Assembly: GCA_036924085.1 (NCBI GenBank)
Contig: JAVGWX010000002.1
Span: forward strand, 90,126,441-90,190,440
Direction of reading: 5' to 3'
DNA length: 64,000 nucleotides
From: Ariolimax columbianus
Lineage: Eukaryota > Mollusca > Gastropoda > Stylommatophora > Arionidae
Below, piece by piece: positions 52,976 to 63,905 of the stretch. The position numbers were made by a program, and so were the translations under genes. The notes beneath the pieces were generated by a model, which was given only the letters and a program-made list of their open reading frames with translations, did no database searches and was not told the origin of the DNA. Position 1 is the stretch's first letter. Every line of letters starts with the position of its first letter.

Positions 52976-53284
52976 GCTCAGTGGTCTCGAGGCAATATCT
53001 CCGCATCCAGTGCCAGAGGTCGCGGGTTCGAATCACAATGGAGACCGTGATTTTTTCACCTGTATCTTCTGGTAAAAACTCCGCTGATCTCTGGGTAGTG
53101 AGATCAGAAACCCGTGTCCAGTGTCCAGCACGTTAAAAATATCTTGGCAGTTAGAAATCGAAAAGAGTTGGCTTAACGGCCGCTACCCGGATTAAAATTC
53201 TAGTTAAAAATTTACCCAAATTATTTGTATTTTCCCCTAGGCCTAGTCAGCTGCAGGAAGTTGTAAAACTACCTACTTAATATA
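52976..53284 (+). repeat. tRNA-derived SINE family D, copy 2
   Basis: GTCTCGAGGCAATATCTCCG and GTCGCGGGTTCGAATCACAA (B-box) head. The body matches 9565-9900: 'gtagtgagatcagaa', 'gcacgttaaaaatatcttgg', 'aacggccgctacccgg', 'aaaatttacccaaattatt'. It is interrupted at 'tatagcc' by a family B element. Confidence 0.8.
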
Positions 53285-53645
53285 GCCGATATCAAGATGC
53301 TGAGCAGCGCATGAGCTGCAGTGGTCAGCGACCCGTAGCTGACTGCTAGCGTCAGGGCCAGCGAACCAGAGCTGCTAAGACCCTTCTACACCTCCACGCG
53401 GCGATCTTGGATACCAGGCTGCAGTAGGGCAGACTGGATCAGGATAAAGGATCGAAGAGGAAATGCTAACCCGGTACTACAAAAATACTTGCTGAATTCG
53501 GATGTGTTGGACCGGAAAGTGCAAATATCGCAATCAAGCTGTAAACTACGACACACCACATTCTGTTCTCTGGACTGCATTCTGCAACTTAGGCCCGTGT
53601 CTGGGTTTGATAGCGAGGGATTGAGAACGAACGAAGCCAAGCCAT
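53285..53645 (+). repeat. Dispersed repeat family B, copy 7, nested in SINE D
   Basis: Full family B body from TATCAAGATGCTGAGCAGCG to GAACGAACGAAGCCAAGCC. 'atatagcc' lies on both sides (53271-53280 region and 53644-53652), a short target-site duplication of about 8 bp. Confidence 0.85.
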
Positions 53646-53654
53646 ATAGCCAAA

Positions 53655-54780
53655 GTATTACCTACCTGGCAAGAGACATTAACATGCCTGTTTGAATACC
53701 AGGATTCCAAGTATTTCAAGTATTCTGCGTACGAGGATAAAGCGTTGAAGGATTCATTAAACGAAACTTTATGAGACTGTAAGGCAAGTTCAAATATCAC
53801 AAATTCCCTAAGAGGAAACGATTAAAGAGCTAAATATTTAGTCGTTTGGGTTATGTAAGGACGTGGTGCATGTTGGAGTCATGTCTGACGATGACTGAAT
53901 TATGTTGTATAATTCTGCACCTGTCAGAACATGAATTCGAGGGGAAGTCATTAAGTAACAGCAATTGTATGAATAACATTTTTATAAGACTGTGAGCCAG
54001 AAATTAGCTGTGTTATTATTCGACATAGACACGTGTCTGGTAACACACTTTGTCCATCTGTCCACTAGCTTGTGCATGCTCTTTAGAAAAAAAAGAATTT
54101 TGTTGCGACCTGTAATCAATTTTGCCCTGTCTCCATTACCTGGTTGTCGTCTGCCTTGTCACCCATCTGCTACACACTTTTCTGTAACCGAGGTCATCAT
54201 GGACACTGTAGTGCACAGGGTCGTGGCTTGTTCAAATATGCGACTATTTCATTAGTGACTCCATTGTTGCCATGGATGAACTGGTTGGTCTGCTGTTTCA
54301 CTGTGTCAGTTGCTACGATTGCTGTTCTCTCAAGCTCTGGTTACCCAATGATGTTTTGTCATTAGTTTTGAAATCTTTCTACCCATTTCTCACCTCTGAT
54401 TCAAACCACGGCCTCTACACTGAAACGTCATTCTTATGTAGATTTCAGAAAGTTTCAAACGCTAGGACAACAACAACAAATAAATAACTCATCATTGTTC
54501 TTCCTCTATTCAAATCGGCAGTGAAGCAGTTAATTTGTACACTATATTGCACATGCACATACTGCTCGATCAACACAATCCCTACAGGAAATATTGATAA
54601 GGGGCATGTGTGTCATGAAATAATATGTTCCGTTGGCCATAGTAGTTCATTTACTTTATAATTAAATTGCTGTTCTTAATGACTGTGCCTGCCTCGTATT
54701 TTATTTACAGCAATAAAATTAACATTTTCGCTGATTGGACTCTATGAACCATAAACAGCAGAGCAGGGACCACTGCTTTT
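53655..54780. other. No recognisable gene (about 1.1 kb)
   Basis: Several 70-87-codon frames (53992-54255, 54144-54365, 54272-54487) overlap in different frames without domains. No repeat match seen. Confidence 0.45.
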
Positions 54781-54785
54781 ATTTG

Positions 54786-55148
54786 TATGTTATGTTGTTA
54801 CTTTCGAATGCCAACAATGAGTAGGTTTACGTATTGGTGCTCCCTAAAAAGGACGTTAAGTGGAGGATTGCAGTAGCTTTCTTCACTTCCCGAGGGTGCT
54901 GATGAAGGTAGACCGGGATCCTCCAGGCGGTTGTGGTATGTTTGGCTTCATTTGCGGGACCCTCACTACTACGGGGATCATGTCGATCCCTCGCTTCGTT
55001 GAAACTGCAATGAAAACAGCCCGTTTCTTGGGAGGGCTATAAGGAAGCCGAGGTGAGGGTCTTGGCCAATACGTTTTGTCTGACCCTGACTAACATGTGT
55101 GATCACTATGCTGTGCCAGATCTGACGTTTGTCTTCGTTCCCCTGTGT
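54786..55148 (+). repeat. Dispersed repeat family A, copy 6
   Basis: Has 'caacaatgagtaggtttacg', 'gaccgggatcctccaggcgg' and 'cttcatttgcgggaccctcac', and ends 'ctgacgtttgtcttcgttcc'. Terminal unit not expanded. Confidence 0.82.
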
Positions 55149-55743
55149 ATGTCATTATTGCAGAATAAAGAGAACTGTGCGTGGAACTAGCAGCCGTATC
55201 GCTTAAAACAATTTGCTACAAAAATCCACAACCCAATAGCTGAAAAAGTGATTTGGTTTAGCCGTGCTAAAGAAAGCAGATCGGAGTGTATAAAAAGGCA
55301 AGCCAGACATTAACAATTTAATCATATTTTTTTAATGAAGAAAAAATTTTCATGAAAAAGATATTAGATATGCATTTTAAAAATATTAAGACAACGATTA
55401 AGAACATGCACACTTATCCAATCACTGATAGGAGCGTGAATATTAAATGCATGTCATCCCATCTGTACAATATGAAATACATAGCAGTTTAACGAATTTG
55501 GTACATTCCCCATTGCAGAACACCTTCACCAGATCACCATTGCATTCTTCCTCCACCGTCCAGCCTATCCAACTATTCCTTTATTACAGCCCCTCTCCCA
55601 TCAATCCTACAATCTGCCCCCACCCCATTCAATCTCTCCCATCCCGCTCCCTTCTCCCTAACGACCCATTTCCAAATCTCGGCTCATACATGAAATGTTT
55701 CGGATTCAAAAGTGTGCTAGCGGCTTTAATATTTATCCAAATG
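55149..55743. other. No recognisable gene
   Basis: The 113-codon plus frame (55447-55788) is Pro/Ser-rich because of a C-rich patch (55500-55680) and runs into the mariner fragment. Confidence 0.45.
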
Positions 55744-55745
55744 TA

Positions 55746-55840
55746 CGAGGAGTGTTCAAATAAAACCGGACCAAACTGCAACAAGTGAACATACGTACAG
55801 TGCGCGCGATAATGTCCCTTCTGGTGTAAACAGCACTAGA
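55746..55840 (+). mobile_element. Mariner 5' end fragment
   Basis: TA at 55744-55745, then CGAGGAGTGTTCAAATAAAA and the leader 'gtgaacatacgtacagtgcg', matching 37381 and the 31880 end. Only ~95 bp remain. Confidence 0.78.
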
Positions 55841-57020
55841 TATGATATTCCATTATAAGCAGCATCTTCTGCTGATCCGACTACCCGTGTATGCACGATT
55901 ATTTGTGATACTTTTCTTCAATCATACTCAGCATATCTGACCATCTGGTACAACGTAGGTGAGTTGACGTGTATGGCAATATGAACGTAAATAATAGCAA
56001 TATGAATATAAACAGGAGCAATAATAACATAGAAATAACATTATCAGTACTCAGATATCATCATAGCTGCAGGGGCAATGAAGGTTATCAACACGCAGAT
56101 GTTGAATTACGTAATAAAGAATCCGCATTTCTGGTTCTCACCCTTGGTTTTGGGGAGAGTCAAGTGGGGTCCACCGCTAACCAAATTTTGGTTTTTATAT
56201 TAACGATACGAGATAATGCTGAACACAGATTGAATAACAAAAGCCAGCCAAAAGATGCAGTTACTCGATGGTGAGGGCAGGAAAGCGCGACTGGAGATGA
56301 GCTGAATGTCTCAAAGACATAAGTGTTTGGCTATCGTAATGCTAATTCTCATCCAGTCTTCCTTGTCGGGCTGCAACTAGAGGATGCTAATAATTACATC
56401 TGCCCTGGGCACCTCCTCAAAGTCCAGAATAATATGGCACCGGTACTGACAAGTCGTCGCCACGCGGGCTAAGTAGTCTTATCGTCCATTTAAACGATCC
56501 TGGACGAGTGCCAAGACCAGAACCTACGAGCCTCTCTCTTCAATTCAAATGTTGTCTCTGTAATACAATAATACACATGGACAATAATAAAATCACTGGA
56601 GGACAAATTGGTAGTAACCCAGGTATTTATTGAGAGACGCTTGGTCGGAATCACTCTCCGGAACCAACGTATCCAAAAGCTGCACAATTCTGAAATTCCA
56701 CGTGCGTACTCGGTGAATGACGCGGTAATCTTTGCAGATATGGCAAAAACTTTGATGGGCAGGTCACGTGTTGTGACGAAACGCGGGTCGATGGAGCACG
56801 GCGACAGAAACCTAATACACTCCATAGTAAAAAGAGACCACGGGGAAGACCTTCAAAGCGTTGATCACAACATAATCCGAGACGCCTGTGAAGGAGATCT
56901 TTCCATCCAATGTACTTCTGTGCTCCAAGACAGGGTTCGCTGTCTACGAAGTTGTGACCCTCAGAAACATCGAGGATCCAATCAACAAGATCAAGATCAA
57001 GTCATTAACAAACGAACACA
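55841..57020. other. No recognisable gene (about 1.2 kb)
   Basis: The 101-codon (55969-56274, plus), 111-codon (56490-56825, minus) and 140-codon (56608-57030, plus) frames show no domain I can name. The 140-codon frame has fairly ordinary composition but no support beyond length. Confidence 0.4.
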
Positions 57021-57024
57021 ATTA

Positions 57025-58075
57025 TTTTAAACTTCTGAGTCTTAGGTGTGAAACGTCCTTTTCACAATCTCAAAGAACCAGGTTCGAATCCTGCCATATC
57101 CCATTTGGCAGACACGGTATTTTCTCTCAGAACGACCGCTCCTCCGGTAAATGGCAACCTATCGAGCTGCACACACACAAAGAAACTCAACCTATCGAGC
57201 TGCACACATACCAAGAAACTCAACCTATCGAGCTGCACACATACCAAGAAACTCAACCTATCGAGCTGCACACATACCAAGAAACTTAACCTATCGAGCT
57301 GCACACATACCAAGAAACTTAACCTATCGAGCTGCACACATACCAAGAAACTTGACCTATCGAGCTGCACACATACCAAGAAACTTAACCGATTGAGCTG
57401 CACACATGCCAAGAAACTCAACCTATCGAGCTGCACACATACCAAGAAACTCAACCTATCGAGCTGCACACATACCAAGAAACTTAACCTATCGAGCTGC
57501 ACACATACAAAGAAACTTAACCTATCGAGCTGCACACACACAAAGAAACTTGACCTATCGAACTGCACACATACCAAAAAACTTAACCTGTCGAGCTGCA
57601 CACATACCAAGAAACTCAACCTATCGAGCTGCACACATACCAAGAAACTCAACCTATCGAGCTGCACACATACCAAGAAACTCAACCTATCGAGCTGCAC
57701 ACATACAAAGAAACTTAACCTATCGAGCTGCACACACACAAAGAAACTCAACCTATCGAACTGCACACATGCCAAGAAACTCAACCTATCGAGCAGCACA
57801 CATACCAAGAAACTCAACCTATCGAGCTGCACACATACCAAGAAACTCAACCTATCGAGCTGCACACATACCAAGAAACTCAACCTATCGAGCTGCACAC
57901 ATACCAGGAAACTCAACCTATCGAACTGCACACATACCAAGAAACTTAACATATCGAGCTGCACACATACCAAGAAACTTAACCTATCGAACTGCACACA
58001 TACCAAGAAACTTACAACTGCCAAATAGGTTGACGGTTGTAAGAAGCGACGTTTTAAAAAGAATATATGACGCTT
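57025..58075 (+). repeat. tRNA-SINE family G, copy 2, split by a 33-bp minisatellite
   Basis: Left of the array: a degenerate A-box region, CAGGTTCGAATCCTGCCATA (B-box), then 'cagacacggtattttctctc', 'ctccggtaaatggcaac'. Right of it: ACAACTGCCAAATAGGTTGA and GTTGTAAGAAGCGACGTTTT, the family's 3' end. In copy 1 'atggcaac' and 'gccaagaaac' are adjacent, so the array has grown between or from these points. Confidence 0.85.
57158..58015. repeat. 33-bp minisatellite, ~26 units
   Basis: Units of CAACCTATCGAGCTGCACAC plus ATACCAAGAAACT, with minor variants (CTCAACC/CTTAACC, ATACAAAG, CACACAAAG, GAACTGC). 33 bp is eleven codons, so frames remain open for 326 codons on plus (LSSCTHTKKLN repeats), 247 in another plus frame and 342 on minus (a hydrophobic LSFLVCVQLDR repeat). 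None has other evidence of being a gene. Confidence 0.97.
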
Positions 58076-59080
58076 ACATTGTTTCCTCAACTCAGTCGTG
58101 CATGTTTTACCTGAACCTGATAGGTGAAAAAAGAAAAATAACTCTGTAAACTGCCAGGCATTTGGACTGAGAATAAAAGGAAGTTAAACAAGCACAGCTA
58201 GGAAATACTTAATAAATAAAGCTTGATATCTATATACACGCTGCGGGAAATCCCAGGCAAAACGAAAATAGTTATTAGTAACTCTGGCGACATCGAAAGT
58301 TGCGTAGAACGTTCGCATAGCTATTTTTAGAGTATATTATGTTTTTGACTCAAATCTGTCAGTACTGTTGCTTGGATAAGATTATGAGGCTGTTTGGAAG
58401 TACTGAATTTTGTGATCTAGGCTAAACATATTGCGACTAATGTTCCCTTCCTGGTGTGTCGTAAGATGTGACTTTGGAAGGTTGTGAATGGGACTATCAA
58501 CCACACCATGTACAAATCGTTGCTACTGACACAACACTGAATGCAATTGAATATAGGTTCCTCCTAAGAAAAGGAAGGAAGAAGAAGAAAAACAACACCA
58601 CAACAACCACACCAACAACAGCAACACCAATGCAAACTAACTCTCATCGAACGAGATAATCCAACGAAAATATGATAGACTCTTCCATCCTGTATCTATT
58701 TCTTTCTACTGTCTTAGCTCTAGAGACTTTCTATATGATACGTTGGGACCTTATCTTGCAAGCATTTCTATCTTCAGCTTACATTTTATCAAGCCATAAC
58801 GTGTCTACGTGCCATCTCCAGCTGGTTTCAATTTTCGAATTTGACGGTTCTCAAATTGGAATCAGCGTGAAGCCGATGTGTCTCGTAAACTCACTGTTAA
58901 TGAATTTAGTCACTCGTGTATAATTCAGGACTTCGTTATGTCCCACAGCGGGGATCATTGGTATTGATTGTTTCAATCGCGTTTCTGCTCTAATTGAAGC
59001 GGTTACTCCATAATTACGGTTGACTCGCTCACAGGAAAACTTTCTCCGAACATTTGCAGTGGCACTTACAGAAGAAGTTG
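58076..59080. other. No recognisable gene (about 1 kb)
   Basis: Contains a CAA/ACA-rich patch (58590-58635) and an 83-codon frame (58672-58923) with no recognisable domain. Confidence 0.45.
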
Positions 59081-59084
59081 TTTT

Positions 59085-59535
59085 ACAAAATGATGTCGCT
59101 AGTCCATTTTTCGCAACCTATGGATGTTAAACATGGACGTTTACAAACGCACGAAGAACAAAGATTGGTGCTTTTGAGACAGAGTGCTACGACAAAGTCC
59201 TGAAAATCCCGTGGACAAAGAAAGAAACACAAACCAATCTGGCATAACCTGACTGTGGAGGAGAATTGGCTTTTGAATGATGTAGTGACCCGCAAATAGT
59301 GTTTTTTTGTGGACACGTTAAACGACACAACGGACAGGTAAAATAGTAGCTATGCAGGGCATGGTTACTGGAAAGCGAAGCAGGGGCCAAACGAGATGAT
59401 GATGGACTCAGTACAGGTGATGTTGGATTTGACCATGAAGCAGGCCGAACGAATGGCGGTAGACAGAGTTTTTTATAGACAGAATGTCAAGAGCGACGTT
59501 CTGCAAAGAACATGCTACATGATGATGAGGAGTCC
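59085..59535 (+). pseudogene. RTE-type LINE 3' fragment with (GAT)n tail
   Basis: Across frames: TWTFTNARRTKIGAFETECY, DKVLKIPWTKKETQTNLA, CGHVKRHNGQ, then AGCGACGTTCTGCAAAGAAC and ATGCTACATGATGATGAGG. It matches the C-terminal and 3' end of the 39054 RTE family (WTEKRTNVD, FGHIKRHNG). Several stops. Confidence 0.75.
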
Positions 59536-59779
59536 CCCTCTATCACTTTCTTTAGTCGTCTGTATAAGATGCTTGGCAGGATACAGTCGGCATATTTAGT
59601 TCAACTTTGAAACCAATTGAGTAGCCTTACTGGTGGATTTAGGGTTAAGGAAACAAAGTAAATTGCAGTCTCAGAAATAGGTGTACCACACGCACCCGGA
59701 AACAAACCACACAAGAGGAAATCAAAGTGCTGTACTGGGAAGTTCATTTACCGCAGATCTGTGGCAGATCCCTTGAATC

Positions 59780-60165
59780 AGTGAGGCTTGCTAGCCACAC
59801 GTATCCGACTCACCAGTCACTGGTGACCGGATCACCAGCTACACGTATTCGGCCTTTAAACCACACTTATCCGGCCCACCAGCCACGTATATTCGTCCTG
59901 CCAACAATAAATGTCCGGCCCACCAGCCACACATAGCTAGTCCACCGGCTACAGGTATCCACCTCACCATCCACACGTATCCGGGCCACCAGCCACGCGT
60001 ATTCGTCCTGCCAACCACAAGTGTCCGGCCCACCAGCTATACGTATCCGGCCCCCCAGCCCCAGCCCACCAGCCACGCGTAGCTAGTCCACTGGCCACAG
60101 CTATCCGCCCCACCAGCCCCACGTATCCGGCGCGCCAGCCACACGTATCCAGGATCCGATGGTAT
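59780..60165. repeat. C-rich minisatellite, ~22-28-bp degenerate units
   Basis: Variable units with 'ccacacgtatccggcccacc' at the core, alternating with 'gtattcgtcctgccaac' and 'tagctagtccac' variants, so a higher-order unit of about five sub-units (~120 bp) recurs. The Trp/Gly-rich minus frames are artefacts. Confidence 0.88.
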
Positions 60166-60379
60166 CCCGCTGCCAATTCCACAACTAAATATGCTATTCC
60201 CTGACCCCCCACCCTTCCGCCCCCACCCCCCACCACACCTCCCCCGTCGATTGAGTACAATAAATGTAAATGTGTATTTTATGACTAACGCAGAAGCGGA
60301 ACAAATGCCATCTATCGTAACCCGTTACGCAATAAAGTAACAATAAAGTAACCATAAAGTAACAATAACAATAAATTTG

Positions 60380-60637
60380 TGTTTGAGGATGCAGAGACAA
60401 AAACAAACACAAAAGAATACAGTGTGATAATAAATGCAACCAATGACAGATTGTGTTTTGGGGAAGTATTCCGACAAGATGTGGAATTATTCATATATCT
60501 TGGTAGTGATATAGACAAGGTATTAGGAACAGGTAGACATGTCAGAAGAAGAAGACAAAAGGCGGGATGAGCTTCCATTGTATTTGGAAACATATGGGAA
60601 TCAAATTATGTTCAGCACAAGAATAACAATCTTCAAC
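60380..60637 (+). pseudogene. RTE-like LINE fragment, left part
   Basis: TKTNTKEYSVIINATNDRLC and FRQDVELFIYLGSDIDK are post-palm LINE sequence (YLGS.I). The fragment continues at 61083 after the family B insertion. Confidence 0.65.
60545..60637. repeat. Left copy of ~90-bp duplication flanking family B copy 8
   Basis: From the GAAGAAGAC start through ACAAAAGGCGGGATGAGCTT to ATAACAATCTTCAAC. Identical to 60991-61083 but for one base (GTATTTGG versus GTATTAGG). It directly precedes the family B 5' end. Confidence 0.93.
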
Positions 60638-60990
60638 TTCGGGATCAAGATGAGGAGCAGCGCATGAGCTGCAGTGGTTAGCGACCCATAGCTGACTGCT
60701 AGCGTCAGGGCAAGCGAACCAGAGCTGCCAAGACCCTTCTACACCTCCACGTGGTGATCCTGGATAACAGGTTGCAGCAGGACAGACTAGCTAAGGAGAA
60801 GGGATCGAAGAGGGAATGCTAACCTGGTATTCAAAAAATGATTGCTGAAGTCGGATGTGTTGGACCGAAAGGTGCAAATATCGCAGTCAAGCTGTAAACT
60901 ACGACACAACGCATTCCGTTTTCTGGACTACATTCTGCTGCTTAAGCCCTTTCAGGGTTTGGTAATGGAAGATCGAGAATGAACGAAGAA
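60638..60990 (+). repeat. Dispersed repeat family B, copy 8, flanked by a ~90-bp target duplication
   Basis: Full-length: TTCGGGATCAAGATGAGGAG to GATCGAGAATGAACGAAGAA, with a GAAGAAGAAGAAG tail that merges with the duplicated flank. It interrupts an RTE fragment, so its boundaries are exact. Confidence 0.92.
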
Positions 60991-61083
60991 GAAGAAGAAG
61001 ACAAAAGGCGGGATGAGCTTCCATTGTATTAGGAAACATATGGGAATCAAATTATGTTCAGCACAAGAATAACAATCTTCAAC
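60991..61083. repeat. Right copy of ~90-bp duplication
   Basis: Second copy of 60545-60637, directly after the GAA tail. The RTE sequence continues from here. Confidence 0.93.
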
Positions 61084-61670
61084 CACAATTTGACGTTAGT
61101 ATGTTTCTGAGACACGGAGAGCAACAGAAGCCATCTGGGTGCCTGCACGGCTTAACAAAATCTGGCAAGACAAACGGTTAGCCATATGCATGAAGATCAG
61201 ATTAATGCGTCCGTTGCTCTTGGTAATATTCATATATGCTTGTGAGACATGGACAATTACAACTGACCTGTAGCGGAAAATACGGGCCTTGGAGATTAGA
61301 TATTTATGAAGACTTCTTTATGTCGAATAAAAGATCGAGTTACAAATGAGGAAATACGAGAAAGGATTACAACAGCAAATGGGCCTTGTGAAGACTTTTT
61401 GGTAACGGTTAAAAGACGAAAACTCGCTTGGTACAGCGACATTTCCAGATCAAACGTTCTTGTAAATGCGATTCTGCAGGGAAAGGTGCTAGGCGGACGA
61501 CGAAGAGGTCGTCCCAAAAAGAGATAGGAGGACAACATAAAAGAATGGATTAATCTCCGAATAGAGGAGGCACAGGCAGCCGTCGCTGACAATGAAGGGT
61601 GACGTGGGAATGTGGGAGTGTCTTCATGGGTGCCTCAACGACCTCGCCGGACACGAGAAGATCTAACATG
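61083..61670 (+). pseudogene. RTE-like LINE fragment, right part
   Basis: Continues the 60380 fragment: YACETWTITTDL near 61235, then RLLYVE..IELQMRKYEK in one frame, and in the 61306-61527 frame RKLAWYSDISRSNVLVNAIL and GRRRGRPKKR, followed by DNIKEWINLRIEEAQAAV. These are the C-terminal blocks of an RTE/endonuclease-RT family. Stops in every frame. Confidence 0.75.
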
Positions 61671-62007
61671 ACATGACCTGATCAGATTAAAGAGATAAAA
61701 TGGTATGTTAAGACAGCTAATGTGGAACTAAGGGAAAGAACCAGGTAGATATTAGTAAAAATAAGATGTGCATCGCTAAGGTTGCAACACACATTAAGGA
61801 AACCAGCTGTAACGTTAAATGACAGTCTCTGTTCTGGAATCCCCAAGGTAAGAGAAGTAGAGACGGATCAAAGCATATGTAGGAGAGGTCGAAACAAATG
61901 TAAAGATAACGGAAAAGACGTTGACAGAGGTGGAACGGATGGCACATGACTGTGTGACCTGACGTGTGTTTATTAAAGGCATGCGCTCCACAGGGAGTTG
62001 AATGTCG
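61671..62007. other. No recognisable gene
   Basis: No motif seen. The 129-codon minus frame (61717-62106) includes the Ser/His run from the (GAT)n repeat. Confidence 0.45.

Positions 62008-62050
<43 letters not shown>
62008..62050. repeat. (GAT)n microsatellite
   Basis: Fourteen uninterrupted GAT units. It gives poly-Asp, poly-His and poly-Ser runs in different frames. Confidence 0.97.
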
Positions 62051-62052
<2 letters not shown>

Positions 62053-62054
62053 AG

Positions 62055-62430
62055 CATCATCTTCTTCTTTTTCTTCATTCTTTCTCAAACTTCGCTGCCA
62101 AGCCATAAAAAGGGATGTGCAAGTAGCAAGATGTAGTCCGGAGAATGGAATGCATTGTTTCGTAGTTTACAGCTTGACTGCGAGATTTGCACATTTCGGT
62201 CCGACATTTTCGACTTCAGCAGACATTTATTGGTACCGGGCTAGCCTTCCCTCTTCAATCCCTTCTCCTTAGCCAGCCTGCCCTGTTGCAGCCTATTGTC
62301 TAGGATGATCCCTACGTGGAGGTGGAGAAGTGTCTTGGCAAGTCTGTGTCGCTGGCCCTGACTCTAGCAGTCATCTTTGAATCGCTGGCGCTAAAACTCA
62401 TCCAACTTCTCAGCATCTTGATCAAGATGG
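62055..62430 (-). repeat. Dispersed repeat family B, copy 9
   Basis: Reverse copy. The tail appears as TCATCTTCTTCTTTTTCTTC on the plus strand, then 'gtagtttacagcttgact', 'ggtccgacattttcgacttc' and 'gatgatccctacgtggagg', and the 5' end 'cagcatcttgatc'. Confidence 0.85.
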
Positions 62431-63660
62431 TATATCAATTAACCTGTTTATGAATAGTTCGTTTCGAACTATTATGTGGCCGAAGATGCATCACAGTGAA
62501 TAAGCAGACAGCAATCATCAATTCCATAGCTGGCTGCTTGTATGAGGGCAAGAGAACCATAGCTAACCAAGACTCCGCCTCCAAGCGGAGACGCTTGAAA
62601 CAGGCTTCACTAGTGAAATTTGGTTTCGACAATATGAATCGCAATACAGCCCCACAATGTCCAGTTCAAGGGGAACGACAAGGAACAAGGAAGAAAAGAA
62701 CGCAGAAGAAGATGAAGAAAACAATTTTATTTCTGCCTTCTTAGATGTTGGCCTATTATCTCCCCACCTCCGATAACGTTTTAATTGTGTACCCATCAAT
62801 CCACGCCATATCAATCCACGGTCTAATACTACATATGGTTTTCTCTAACCAGTATTTTCGACTTTAAGATTTGTACGCAGTTAGACGAACGCTGATTGAT
62901 CAATCCTGGCATTACTTTCTTAGATCAAGCTCGTGTATAGCTTCACTTTGTTTCCCTATGTATATTCAATTTCCGAAGAAAAAAAACACGTAAATAGCTA
63001 ACATTCAGTTACAGCTTATGGCCAGAAACCCATGTTAAGGTTACACGATCTTCAACGGGTACAAAGAATAAACGAAAAGACCTAATGAATAGCAAAAAGA
63101 AGGAAAATATTTTTCACAACGAATAATGATGAAATTGGAAGAATTTCATCATTTTGAATATGAAATGGATAAAAACTCTATGACACCTAAATATCGCCAA
63201 AGAAAAATAATACAGAGAATACTGTGTCGTATCTCCAGACAACTCGACTACCTCGTCTTGCCAGCAGACCAAAGCATAATAGGACTCACTTGACTCTAAT
63301 TAGGCAGTAAGTTACAGCGGCAGACCTACCAGACCGAAGGGTAAAAAAATATATCCTGATGCTTTCGCTTGGGACGTGCAACTATTATTACGATAAGAAA
63401 AAGAAGTATTGAGGAAGAAAAAATTCGGATGGGATGATATCGAGACAACAAATAATAGGATTCGTATAATAGGTTAGGTAATAGAAATCGAATCTTCGTT
63501 GGTCTTGATGGTCAAACCAATATAAACACGTATGGTCCATTTGAATGTATTTTCAAAGATGCAGGCTATGTAATTGTCGTAAATTATATCACATCATATT
63601 CTGAAAATTCAATGACGCATGTCTGATATCTATATTTCATGTACCTATCCACTCATAATC
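62431..63660. other. No recognisable gene (about 1.2 kb)
   Basis: AT-leaning, with an 82-codon Lys-rich plus frame (62496-62744) and an overlapping minus frame, neither with a domain. Confidence 0.45.
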
Positions 63661-63663
63661 ATC

Positions 63664-63905
63664 ATATAGCATGTCCTTTGCAGAACGTCGCTCTCATAAC
63701 AGCCGATCTGTAAGACTATCGAGTTCTGGCCAGAACTCCGGCCTCTTGTCACTGTCATCTTCAGGACCTCCGTGATGTCTTGTGTCCATCTTCTCCACCA
63801 TTTGCCTCTTCCTCACGTTCCATCAACTCCAGAATCGTTCTCTCCAGGCCGTTAGGGCGTCTGATATAGACAAAATATTTTAATTTTCTAGACAAGATAT
63901 TTTAC
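63664..63905 (-). pseudogene. RTE-type LINE 3' end
   Basis: In sense it ends GAGCGACGTTCTGCAAAGGA + CATGCT, and upstream frames give a LERTILELMER-like segment and KWWRRWTQDITEVLKMTVTR, the C-terminal arrangement of the 39054 RTE (ERTVMEGM, RWHKDIQECLSMI). 5' truncated near 63905. Confidence 0.75.

Noticed and set aside
56608..57030. 140-codon plus-strand open frame
   Set aside because: Composition is fairly ordinary, but there is no domain, the frame overlaps another on the minus strand, and its 3' end runs into SINE G.
57048..58090. 326- and 342-codon open frames that look like repetitive proteins
   Set aside because: They are entirely a 33-bp minisatellite inside a SINE. Open frames occur in three frames on both strands because the period is divisible by three.
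59839..60260. Trp/Gly-rich minus-strand frames
   Set aside because: Produced by the C-rich ~24-bp minisatellite.
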